NCBI GenBank assembly: GCA_005801205.1
Contig: SYDJ01000078.1
Coordinates: 1-39,050, forward strand
DNA: 39,050 nt
Direction of reading: 5' to 3'
Origin: Gammaproteobacteria bacterium
Lineage (GTDB): Bacteria > Pseudomonadota > Gammaproteobacteria > Pseudomonadales > Cellvibrionaceae
How positions within the stretch are numbered: position 1 is the stretch's first letter; each line of letters starts with the position of its first letter. Made by a program: the position numbers and the translations under genes. The notes beneath the pieces were generated by a model. The model saw nothing but the letters and a program-made list of their open reading frames with translations, was not told the DNA's origin and searched no databases. This document shows positions 16,708-24,326 of this stretch, piece after piece.

Positions 16708-17127
16708 TTAACGCTTATGTTGGGTAATAGGATAACCCCGCTGCTTATAAAATTTATAGTGCTCGCGGGTGTTTTCTAAAATTTTTGGTTCTTGAATCAC
16801 AATTTCAGCGGCGCGCGCAAAGCGGCTGAAGTACTCGGGAATCTGGCTGCTGAGATTAATCAGCACATCGTGGTGTTCGCCGGCATTCGCGGTGTAAGTA
16901 ATCTCTACATTGGCCTCTTCATCGCCACCGATAATTTGGTGCGCAATAAAGCTTTCCGGTTTAAAACTCCACAGTAAATCATCCAGTTCCTGTGCTTCTT
17001 CCAGGGTATCGACTACCACCAAAATTCTGTGCCCAAGTCGCTCTACTTTTTCAATAAAGCGGCACACGTATAACCAGCGCGCTTCCACGCTGGCTTCTTG
17101 CAAAATATGAAAATCAATCTGAGTCAT
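16708..17127 (-). CDS. holC: DNA polymerase III subunit chi
   Basis: A 139-residue clamp-loader accessory subunit that binds single-stranded-DNA binding protein and links it to the psi subunit. It begins MTQIDFHILQEAS and shows the family pattern of a short alpha/beta fold with EEAQELDDLLWSFKPESFIAH and, near the end, FSRFARAAEIVI followed by a helical tail (HYKFYKQRGYPI). Length is normal. It starts 22 bases after pepA, the usual operon order in gammaproteobacteria. The ribosome site before its ATG is weak, which suggests translation coupled to pepA. Confidence 0.93.
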   Translation of the reverse strand: MTQIDFHILQEASVEARWLYVCRFIEKVERLGHRILVVVDTLEEAQELDDLLWSFKPESFIAHQIIGGDEEANVEITYTANAGEHHDVLINLSSQIPEYFSRFARAAEIVIQEPKILENTREHYKFYKQRGYPITQHKR

Positions 17128-17149
17128 AGAAAGCTAATTGTTGGTTGCT

Positions 17150-18643
17150 TTATTGATTGTCGAGTAAATATTGAACCAGCAAGGGCACTGGGCGACCAGT
17201 TGCGCCTTTGGCTGCACCAGATAACCACGCCGTGCCAGCGATATCCAAATGCGCCCACGCAACGTTTTTGGTGAAGCGCGATAAGAAACAAGCTGCGGTA
17301 ATACTGCCACCGGCTGGGCCGCCAATGTTGGCGATATCCGCAAAGTTGCTATCCAATTGTTTTTGATAGTCATCCCACAGCGGCATTTGCCACGCACGAT
17401 CATTAGCGGTCTGACCGGCTTTTAAAATCGCCTGCGCCAAGTCTTCATTATTGCTGAACAAACCGCTGGCATGATTGCCAAGTGCGACTACACAAGCGCC
17501 GGTAAGGGTCGCTATATCAATCACGGCTTTGGGTTTAAAGCGCTCGGTGTAGGTGAGGGCATCGCATAGCACTAAGCGGCCTTCGGCATCGGTGTTGAGT
17601 ACTTCAATGGTGAGGCCTGCCATAGACGTCACAATATCGCCAGGTTTAGTGGCGCTGCCGTTGGGCATATTCTCACTGGCTGCAATAATGCCCACTACGT
17701 TCATGGCCGGTTGCAGCTCAACTAAAGTTTTAAAGGTGCCAAGTACGCTCGCGGCACCGCACATGTCATATTTCATTTCGTCCATACCGGCGCCGGGTTT
17801 GAGGCTGATGCCACCGGTATCGAAGGTAATGCCTTTGCCGACTAGGGCGATAGGCGCATCTTTTTTGTTGCCGCCTTTGTATTCCATAACGATGAGTTTG
17901 GCAGGTTGATCGCTACCGGCAGATACCGAAAGTAATGAGCCCATACCCAACTCTTTCATCGCCTTTTCTTCCAGCACTTTCACGCTCAAGTGTGTTTGGC
18001 CGCGCGCGAGTCGTTTGGCTTCGCTGGCAAGATAAGTAGGTGTGCATATATTGCCGGGCAAGTTGCCCAGCTCGCGGGCTAAATCTACGCCCTTGGCAAT
18101 GGCTTGGCCTATGGCGATACCTTTGGCAGCGCTGGCGGTGGATGCTTTAGTGAAACCGAGCGTCACTTTCTTGAGCACAAAGCTGGGTTCAGCGGGTTTG
18201 CTTTTGAGTGAATCGGCACGGTGTTGGCTGGCGATGAGGATTTCTACGGTTTGGCGCGCTTGCCATTCGGCATCTTTGCCGCTGACACTGATATCGCCAA
18301 GGATAATACTCAAGTCTGAGCAGTGGGTGGCTTTGAGTGCGTCAGGCACTTTTTGCAGCGCTTTGCGGAAGTTGTCGCTGCTGATGCTGCCTTCTTTGTC
18401 GTGACCACCAAAGCCAATAACCAATAAACGTTCAGCGGCTATGCCCTGTGGATTCAAGAGCAATAGTGATTGGCCGACCTTGCCATCGAACTTTTCACGT
18501 TTTAATAATGTCTCTAGTTGCTTCGCGTCTGCGGCGTTTATTGCACTGGCGGCAGCTGATAGTTTGCTACCTTCAAAACAGGCAACAACCAAGCATTGGG
18601 TAGATTGTTTAACGGCATCCAGAATTTTGGCGGTAATTTGCAT
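17150..18643 (-). CDS. pepA: Leucyl aminopeptidase PepA
   Basis: A 497-residue M17 metallo-aminopeptidase that trims N-terminal residues from peptides in the cytoplasm; in E. coli it also binds DNA as a recombination and transcription factor. The signature NTDAEGRL is at residues 350-357. VGKGITFDTGGISLKPG carries metal-binding Lys and Asp and the catalytic residues, and the bicarbonate-binding Arg is in the signature. TGAGG lies seven bases before the ATG at 18641-18643, which favours this start over an in-frame TTG six bases upstream. It leads the pepA-holC-hypothetical cluster and is divergent from lptF. An 18-bp tandem repeat lies upstream. Confidence 0.96.
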   Translation of the reverse strand: MQITAKILDAVKQSTQCLVVACFEGSKLSAAASAINAADAKQLETLLKREKFDGKVGQSLLLLNPQGIAAERLLVIGFGGHDKEGSISSDNFRKALQKVPDALKATHCSDLSIILGDISVSGKDAEWQARQTVEILIASQHRADSLKSKPAEPSFVLKKVTLGFTKASTASAAKGIAIGQAIAKGVDLARELGNLPGNICTPTYLASEAKRLARGQTHLSVKVLEEKAMKELGMGSLLSVSAGSDQPAKLIVMEYKGGNKKDAPIALVGKGITFDTGGISLKPGAGMDEMKYDMCGAASVLGTFKTLVELQPAMNVVGIIAASENMPNGSATKPGDIVTSMAGLTIEVLNTDAEGRLVLCDALTYTERFKPKAVIDIATLTGACVVALGNHASGLFSNNEDLAQAILKAGQTANDRAWQMPLWDDYQKQLDSNFADIANIGGPAGGSITAACFLSRFTKNVAWAHLDIAGTAWLSGAAKGATGRPVPLLVQYLLDNQ

Positions 18644-18684
18644 GAGCAATCCTCAGAAGGGGTGCGTGATATTTGTTGGCGAGG

Positions 18685-18774
18685 CTTGGTTTTAAATGTA
18701 GATCTTACTTTAAACCTAAACTTGGCTTTAAACCTAAACTTGGCATTAAACCTAAACTTGGCTTTAAACCTAAA
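18685..18774. repeat. Five-copy 18-bp tandem repeat between pepA and lptF
   Basis: Units begin at 18685, 18703, 18721, 18739 and 18757 in exact 18-base register. The last three are nearly identical (CTTGGCTTTAAACCTAAA, one base changed in the fourth) and the first two are degenerate. The tract lies 42 bases upstream of the pepA start, in the divergent pepA-lptF gap (18644-18959), which otherwise shows no gene. It is too short and unspaced to be CRISPR. A regulatory or slippage origin is possible. Confidence 0.85.
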
Positions 18775-18959
18775 AGTCCCAAGACAAACCCGTGCAGGTA
18801 CGTGATAATGCCACACTTTCAATAGCTGTGCAGTGCCCTGTTTAGTGGTTTCTGCGGCTTGTGGTTAATGATTCAATTGCGTATTCGGCAGCATCCTTTA
18901 AAGGCTAACGCTTAAGCATTTTAATTGTTTTCACACCAAAAAATTCTTGAGGAAGTTGA

Positions 18960-20069
18960 GTGATTATTTTTCGTTATCTCACCAGAGAGATTTTAGTAAG
19001 CACCTTTGCTGTGTGCATTGCGCTCTTGCTTATTGTGTTGAGTTACCGTTTTGTGAAGCTGTTAGATGGTGTCGCAATGGGTAAATATGCTGTAGATGTG
19101 CTCTTTGAAATGATTGCCTATCGCATGCCGGGTTTTGTGCAAATTATCCTGCCCCTGGGTTTTTATATGGCCGTACTCTTGGCGTATGGTCGCCTTTATA
19201 TGGAAAGTGAAATGGTGGTGTTATTTGCGTGTGGCTTTAGTCAGCGCCAATTACTTGTCATCACATTGATACCCGCCTCGTTTATCGCCATTCTAGTAGC
19301 CCTATTTACGTTTTGGTTGGGGCCAATGGGTTCGGAGCGCTATGCAAAAATTCTGGATGAGCAGCGCAATCGCAGTGAGTTTGATGTATTGAATGCCGGC
19401 CGCTTTCAAACAATTGGGCAGAGGCAGGTGGTCACTTATGTGCAAGAAATTGTTGATAATCACAAGCGCCTTAACGATGTATTTATTGCGCGCGATGGCG
19501 GTGTTAAATTATCGCCAACAGTCTTGCTGGCGCGTCATGGTGACCAAGTTGAACATGAAGAATATGGTCAGCGTTATTTAGTGCTGCGCGATGGTTATCA
19601 ATACGAAGGTCAACCGGGCACTGCAGATTTCCGCATTACCCATTTTGCAAGTTATGGGCAATATATGCCGCCGGTGGTTTTATCGGGCGATTATGCCAAC
19701 GAGACTGATGCAAAGTCGACGCTGAGTTTATTGTCATCTAATGATCGCGAATTGCGCACAGCATTGCAGTGGCGCATTGCCTTGCCGGTCATGGTTTTTG
19801 TAATGACGTTTCTGGCCGTGCCTTTTAGTAAAACCAATCCACGCCAAGGGCGCTATTTAAAAATGTTACCTGCAATATTGGTGTTCGTCTTTTATTTTGT
19901 GTTCTTAAGTACGGTGCGCGGTTTAATGGAGCAGGGTAAATGGCCTGTGTTGCCCGGTTTCTGGGCGGTACATGGTGCGTTTTTAGTGTTAGGTTGGCTC
20001 CTATTTAATTGGGATCGCCTAATGCAACCCAAGCGTCGCTCTCGCGGGGAGAACATTGCTCATGCGTAA
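18960..20069 (+). CDS. lptF: LPS export permease LptF
   Basis: A 369-residue inner-membrane subunit of the LptB2FG transporter that extracts lipopolysaccharide from the membrane and passes it to LptC and LptA. It shows the YjgP/YjgQ family pattern: a short basic N-terminus (IIFRYLTREIL), three transmembrane segments in the first 125 residues, a periplasmic beta-rich domain (about 130-260) and three C-terminal segments, with VMTFLAVPFSKTNPRQGRY after the fourth. The start is GTG at 18960, supported by TTGAGGA nine or so bases before it. It overlaps lptG by eight bases, indicating coupled translation. Confidence 0.95.
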   Translation: MIIFRYLTREILVSTFAVCIALLLIVLSYRFVKLLDGVAMGKYAVDVLFEMIAYRMPGFVQIILPLGFYMAVLLAYGRLYMESEMVVLFACGFSQRQLLVITLIPASFIAILVALFTFWLGPMGSERYAKILDEQRNRSEFDVLNAGRFQTIGQRQVVTYVQEIVDNHKRLNDVFIARDGGVKLSPTVLLARHGDQVEHEEYGQRYLVLRDGYQYEGQPGTADFRITHFASYGQYMPPVVLSGDYANETDAKSTLSLLSSNDRELRTALQWRIALPVMVFVMTFLAVPFSKTNPRQGRYLKMLPAILVFVFYFVFLSTVRGLMEQGKWPVLPGFWAVHGAFLVLGWLLFNWDRLMQPKRRSRGENIAHA

Positions 20070-21120
20070 AATCACCCGCTATGTTTCCATAAGTGTTTTT
20101 AATGCTATTGCACTTACGCTTTTGGTATTTATATCGCTGTTTTTTATCCTTACGCTAATTGATCAGTTGGATTCACTGCGCGGCAATTACACAGCTTTTG
20201 AAGCACTCATTAATGTGGTGCTGAGAATACCCGGGGGCTTGAATACCTTTATTCCCTTTTCGTGCTTAATTGGTTGCCTTGCGGGCTTAGGTGCTTTGGC
20301 GACTTCTAGTGAGTTGGTGATTATTCGTGCCGCTGGTGTATCTACCAAACGTATTGTGTGGATGGCATTGCGCCCCGCATTGGTATTTATGTTGTTGCAG
20401 TTAATAGTGAGCGAATACGTTGCGCCCTATTCAGAGCAGATGGCGATTAACCGCAAAGCTATAGCCTTACAAACCAGTGTGAAACAGTCGCAACAGAAAT
20501 TGTGGAATCACGAAACCAATGAGTTTATGCATTTTGATGCGGTTTTGCCGAGTGGAATAATTTACGGTTTGAGTCGCTATCTATTGAATGATGAGCATCA
20601 ACTGGTTGCAGCAAGCTTTGCCAAGCAGGCGATTTATCAGGGTGATCACTGGCAGGAAGAAGATGTTGCGATTACCCATGTTGAGAAGGATTCAACGCGG
20701 GTGGAAAATATCCCTTCGCGCCGCTGGGATTCACGCATAACACCGGAGTTGCTTAATGTGTTGGTGCTTGATCCCGATAGTCTATCGCTGCGCAATTTGT
20801 TCTATTACAACAATTATTTAAGCCAACAAAAAATTGAAAATAGCGATTACAGTTTGGCCTTTTGGAAAAAAGCGCTTGATCCACTGGCAACAGCAAGCTT
20901 GGTGTTGATTGCCATTTCGTTTGTTTTTGGTCCGTTGCGTAGTGTGACCATGGGGCAGCGCGTATTTACCGGCGTGATGTTTGGCGTTGTATTTTTGCTT
21001 GCACAAAGATTATTTGGGCCTGCTAGCTTAGTGTTTGGTTTTTCACCCTTACTGGCAGTGCTTTTCCCGATTCTGATTTGTGTGGGGATAGGAATAGTTT
21101 TACTGCGCAAAGCGCATTAG
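20062..21120 (+). CDS. lptG: LPS export permease LptG
   Basis: A 352-residue partner of LptF in the LptB2FG complex. N-terminal MRKITRYVSISVFNAIALTLLVF forms the first transmembrane helix (shown in two parts of one segment), two more follow before residue 125, then a periplasmic jellyroll-like domain and three C-terminal helices. Near the end FVFGPLRSVTMGQRVFTGVMFG is the coupling-helix region typical of LptG. The ATG at 20062 lies inside the lptF stop region (ATGCGTAA shared) and GGGGAGA precedes it; a TTG six bases upstream is less likely. It ends three bases from the convergent response-regulator gene. Confidence 0.95.
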   Translation: MRKITRYVSISVFNAIALTLLVFISLFFILTLIDQLDSLRGNYTAFEALINVVLRIPGGLNTFIPFSCLIGCLAGLGALATSSELVIIRAAGVSTKRIVWMALRPALVFMLLQLIVSEYVAPYSEQMAINRKAIALQTSVKQSQQKLWNHETNEFMHFDAVLPSGIIYGLSRYLLNDEHQLVAASFAKQAIYQGDHWQEEDVAITHVEKDSTRVENIPSRRWDSRITPELLNVLVLDPDSLSLRNLFYYNNYLSQQKIENSDYSLAFWKKALDPLATASLVLIAISFVFGPLRSVTMGQRVFTGVMFGVVFLLAQRLFGPASLVFGFSPLLAVLFPILICVGIGIVLLRKAH

Positions 21121-21123
21121 GTT

Positions 21124-22404
21124 TTAATTAATTAAATACTGCACTTTTTGTAACAGTGCTTCTTTATCGATGGGCTTTTCAAGGCAGCCGCGAATACCAA
21201 TGGTTGAATCAGAGATGGGGCGCAGACTGCAGCTGGACTCTGAAATTAATACGATAGGTATGGCGGTTGTTTTAGGGTTGCGCGCCAACTGGCGGCATAA
21301 GCGCTCTTCATTTTCATCTGCAATACTGGCATCCATAATGATGGCGTCGGGGTGAATATCTATGCAGATATCTAAAGCTTCTTCAGCTGTTTCGGTATAC
21401 AAAACATTGTATTGTGGTGTGATCATGTGAATCAGTGTTTTAGTTTCTTTGGTGTCCTGATCAACCACTAAAATTGTTTTGTGAATAGCAATATCGTCAA
21501 CCAATGAACGGTTGCGGCCGCTGTGTTTGGCTTTATAAAGCGCGCGGTCTGCGCGTTTCACCAAATCTTCTAATGAGTAGGTGGTGGCTTGCGCACAACT
21601 TGCACCGCCGATGCTGACAGTCACTTGGTGATGTGTGGGGGAAACCTCATGGCGCAGGCCTATTTTTTCTAATTCTGCATTAATGGCTTCAGAAACCTTC
21701 ATTGCTCCCAAACTGTCTGTTTCCGGTAGCAGCACAATAAATTCTTCGCCGCCATAACGCCCCAGTAAATCAAACGGGCGATTTAGACAATCGCGAATGG
21801 CCTGGGTAATTTTCTTTAAACAGGTATCGCCAGCGGGGTGGCCATAGTGATCGTTGAAGAGTTTGAAGTGGTCTACATCAATCATTAATACACTAACGGG
21901 TTTTTGTTGGCGCGCGGCCAATAACCATTGTTGCTGCGCCATCTCATTGAAGGTGCGGCGGTTGTAGGTTTGCGTGAGGCTATCTAATTGGCTGAGCGCT
22001 TCTAATTCGGCATTCAGTTGATTGAGTTGGTCGCGCATTTCGGTAATGCGTTCCATGGCGCGAATTTTGGCTTTAATAATCATGGCGCTAACAGGCTTGA
22101 TTAAATAGTCATCGCCACCGGCTTCAATGCCTTCGCGATAGCTTTCATCTTCATTACGGCCAGTGACAAAAATAATCGGAATCCAGTGGCCGCCAAGCCA
22201 TTCGCGAATTAAGCGCGTCGTCTCAAAACCGTTTAAGCCGGGCATGTCAACATCCATGATGATCATGTCAACCGGTGTGGTTTCAAGCATTTGTAGAGCT
22301 TCTTCGCCGCTTTGAGCAATGAGCGGCGTATGCCCAGCCTCAATAATATAATTGCGCATGGCATAGCGGAGTGTGGCGCTGTCTTCTACAAGGAGGATCT
22401 TCAT
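21124..22404 (-). CDS. REC-GGDEF-REC diguanylate cyclase response regulator
   Basis: A 426-residue soluble protein predicted to make cyclic di-GMP when phosphorylated. The first receiver domain (about residues 1-120) has acceptor Asp51 in IIMDVDMPG and the conserved KP pair near 102. A linker coiled coil leads into a GGDEF domain with GGEEF at 218-222 and the product-inhibition site RxxD (RPFD) just before. A second receiver-like domain (about 313-426) keeps a candidate Asp358 in IIMDAS, a Ser in VLISES and the KP of LEKPID. The order differs from PleD, where both receivers precede GGDEF. No histidine kinase gene is adjacent. Confidence 0.92.
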   Translation of the reverse strand: MKILLVEDSATLRYAMRNYIIEAGHTPLIAQSGEEALQMLETTPVDMIIMDVDMPGLNGFETTRLIREWLGGHWIPIIFVTGRNEDESYREGIEAGGDDYLIKPVSAMIIKAKIRAMERITEMRDQLNQLNAELEALSQLDSLTQTYNRRTFNEMAQQQWLLAARQQKPVSVLMIDVDHFKLFNDHYGHPAGDTCLKKITQAIRDCLNRPFDLLGRYGGEEFIVLLPETDSLGAMKVSEAINAELEKIGLRHEVSPTHHQVTVSIGGASCAQATTYSLEDLVKRADRALYKAKHSGRNRSLVDDIAIHKTILVVDQDTKETKTLIHMITPQYNVLYTETAEEALDICIDIHPDAIIMDASIADENEERLCRQLARNPKTTAIPIVLISESSCSLRPISDSTIGIRGCLEKPIDKEALLQKVQYLIN

Positions 22405-22570
22405 TTATAGGGCAAACTTATTGTGAATGTTGCTTTGCGTGAGTAGTGCTTTTGTGAATAGCGCTTATTGGATCGCTAGATCACACTCAAGTGAGTCTAG
22501 TCGAATTTTTACAGAGTGCAGTTACGAGTGTGCTTTTGTGTGATTTTAAGGCGCAAAAATCGATGAGTCG

Positions 22571-22576
22571 ATTATA
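22571..22576 (-). promoter_or_regulatory. Possible -10 box for the REC-GGDEF-REC gene
   Basis: The minus strand reads exact TATAAT here, about 165 bases before the start codon. It overlaps a small dyad AATCGA-TGAG-TCGATT (22558-22573). No clear -35 element was found, so confidence is modest. The 231-base gap shows nothing else. Confidence 0.35.
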
Positions 22577-22635
22577 AACAGTGATAGATGGTATTTATTT
22601 GTTGGCTTCGCAGGTTGAGTCACATTTGACGTATT

Positions 22636-23052
22636 TTATTGCTGGTGGCCAACATATAGCCAAGCCTGTTGTACCTTTTCAAACAGAGATACCTCATGGT
22701 GTTGCGCTAGCTGGCCGTCTTGGCGAAAGAAGGCGATAAAGTCCACTAAGCCTTGAGTATCCTGTTCTTTGCCTGCTGTAGTCTCCAAAATTTGTAAGCC
22801 AAGCCACTCGCAGCTGCTCGCCCATGCCGCTATATCTTCTTTGCTGGAACGAATGCGCTCTTCTGGGCTCCAAGTATCCCACAGGTAATCAATCGCCATT
22901 AACACATGAGCACTGTAGCGCGAGCGCATCAAGGCTTCGGCAGTCGGCGCGAGTAATTTGCGTTCAATATAGGGTAAGCAGCAATTGCTCAACTGTTTTT
23001 GGCTTCCGCAAGGGCAAGTAGATTCTGGCTTAAACTGTTTTGCTGGTGGCAT
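22636..23052 (-). CDS. YchJ-family (UPF0225) SEC-C motif protein
   Basis: A 138-residue YchJ-like protein of unknown function. The N-terminal SEC-C zinc motif CPCGSQKQLSNCC is present, followed by the YchJ core with ALMRSRYSAHV and DYLWDTWSPEER and a central CEWLGLQILE. E. coli YchJ has a second SEC-C motif at its C-terminus; this protein stops before that point, at WLYVGHQQ. The ATG at 23050-23052 has AGAGGT five to six bases upstream; a longer reading from 23094 overlaps the divergent gene's upstream region and is unlikely. It is divergent from the acyltransferase gene. Confidence 0.88.
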   Translation of the reverse strand: MPPAKQFKPESTCPCGSQKQLSNCCLPYIERKLLAPTAEALMRSRYSAHVLMAIDYLWDTWSPEERIRSSKEDIAAWASSCEWLGLQILETTAGKEQDTQGLVDFIAFFRQDGQLAQHHEVSLFEKVQQAWLYVGHQQ

Positions 23053-23156
23053 TTTTGACCTCTTTTCGGTATGTTGTGCGGCTATTTTCGCCAAGGCTAA
23101 GCCTTCAATTTATATGGCTTGGTGATGGCTTCATTCCTGTTTGCAAAGTGAACAAC

Positions 23157-24326
23157 ATGACTCAGTTTGACGATATTCGCCCCTACCACGACGCGGAAGT
23201 ACGTCCCACTATCGACCGCATTCTTGCTGATCCAGAATTGGTTGATGCAGTCGCGCGTTTAAAATTTCCCAAGCTGACTCAATGGTTGGGTTGGTTGATT
23301 AAACCGCTGGTGAAGAAAAAGCTCTCTGATCAACTCGCGGGCGTAAATAACGTGCGCGGTTTTCAAGAAGTGGTAGAGCGCTACATGACCGGTATGATAG
23401 CGGAAGCGACCACTGCGGTAACTATTTCTGGATTGGATGCTTTTGAACATCACCAATCCTATTTGTTTATTAGCAACCACCGCGATATTGCGATGGATCC
23501 AGCATTTGTGAATTGGAGTTTATTTCACAACGACTGCAATACCTTGCGCATTGCGATTGGCGACAATTTACTGACCAAGCCTTATGTGTCCGATTTAATG
23601 CGCTTAAATAAATGTTTTATTGTAAACCGCTCGGCTAAAGCGCCGCGCGAAAAATTGAAAGCGGCTAAACATTTATCGGCTTATATTCATCACTCCATTA
23701 CGAACGAGGCCTCCAGTATTTGGATTGCCCAGCGCGAAGGGCGTGCGAAAGATGGTTTTGATAAAACCAATTCTGCTGTTTTGGGAATGATCACGCTTAA
23801 CAAACCAAAAGCTCAAGACTTTAGCGACTATGTAAAAGAATTACGGATTGTACCCGTGTCGATTTCGTACGAGCTAGACCCGTGCGATGTCGCTAAAGCG
23901 CGCGAGCTTTATCAGCAGCGTACTTTAGGTTCTTATCAAAAAGAAGAACACGAAGATGTAAAAAGTATCGCAATGGGTATCGCCGGTAAAAAAGGTCATG
24001 TGCATGTAGCCTTTGGCCCCATTTTGGATGGCCACTATGAGGGTACCGATCAACTGGTTGCTGAAATTGATCATCAAATTGTGATGAATTATGTGCTGCA
24101 CGCCACCAATTGTTTTGCCTACGAAATTTTGCATGGCACTGTTCCGGCAATTAACTATACCGAAAAAAATATCCCCTATGACCCGCAACCCTTAGCCGCA
24201 GAAAAAGCTGAGTTTGTAGCGCGCATGAATGAAAGTCCCGCCGAGCAGCGCGATATTGCGCTAGCGATTTATGCCAACCCTGTGCTGAGTAAATTAGCTA
24301 AGCTCAATGCCGAGGCTGCATGCTAA
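23157..24326 (+). CDS. PlsC-type acyltransferase
   Basis: A 389-residue protein resembling 1-acylglycerol-3-phosphate acyltransferases. The acyltransferase block starts with FISNHRDIAMDPAFVN, with His108 and Asp114; the spacing is H-X5-D rather than the classical H-X4-D. Downstream CFIVNRS and WIAQREGRAKDG correspond to the substrate-binding and EGxR-type motifs. No signal peptide or long transmembrane helix is evident, so it may be a peripheral membrane enzyme. Homology starts at the ATG at 23157; the track upstream to 23040 would overlap the divergent gene. Its end overlaps the dinG start by seven bases (ATGCTAA), implying coupled translation. The acyl substrate is unknown. Confidence 0.85.
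   Translation: MTQFDDIRPYHDAEVRPTIDRILADPELVDAVARLKFPKLTQWLGWLIKPLVKKKLSDQLAGVNNVRGFQEVVERYMTGMIAEATTAVTISGLDAFEHHQSYLFISNHRDIAMDPAFVNWSLFHNDCNTLRIAIGDNLLTKPYVSDLMRLNKCFIVNRSAKAPREKLKAAKHLSAYIHHSITNEASSIWIAQREGRAKDGFDKTNSAVLGMITLNKPKAQDFSDYVKELRIVPVSISYELDPCDVAKARELYQQRTLGSYQKEEHEDVKSIAMGIAGKKGHVHVAFGPILDGHYEGTDQLVAEIDHQIVMNYVLHATNCFAYEILHGTVPAINYTEKNIPYDPQPLAAEKAEFVARMNESPAEQRDIALAIYANPVLSKLAKLNAEAAC

Noticed and set aside
16389-16727. Plus-strand hydrophobic frame
   Set aside because: Antisense to the holC-linked hypothetical gene, whose ribosome site and operon position are better.
18685-18774. CRISPR array
   Set aside because: 18-bp units abut without spacers and no cas genes are near.
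18538-18822. 94-residue minus-strand frame with KAKFRF repeats
   Set aside because: Made of the 18-bp tandem repeat and overlapping pepA in another frame; no ribosome site.
22490-22510. ACTCA-AG-TGAGT motif as a quorum-sensing lux-box
   Set aside because: Only five-base arms and no match to the lux-box pattern; no LuxR or LuxI gene in the window.
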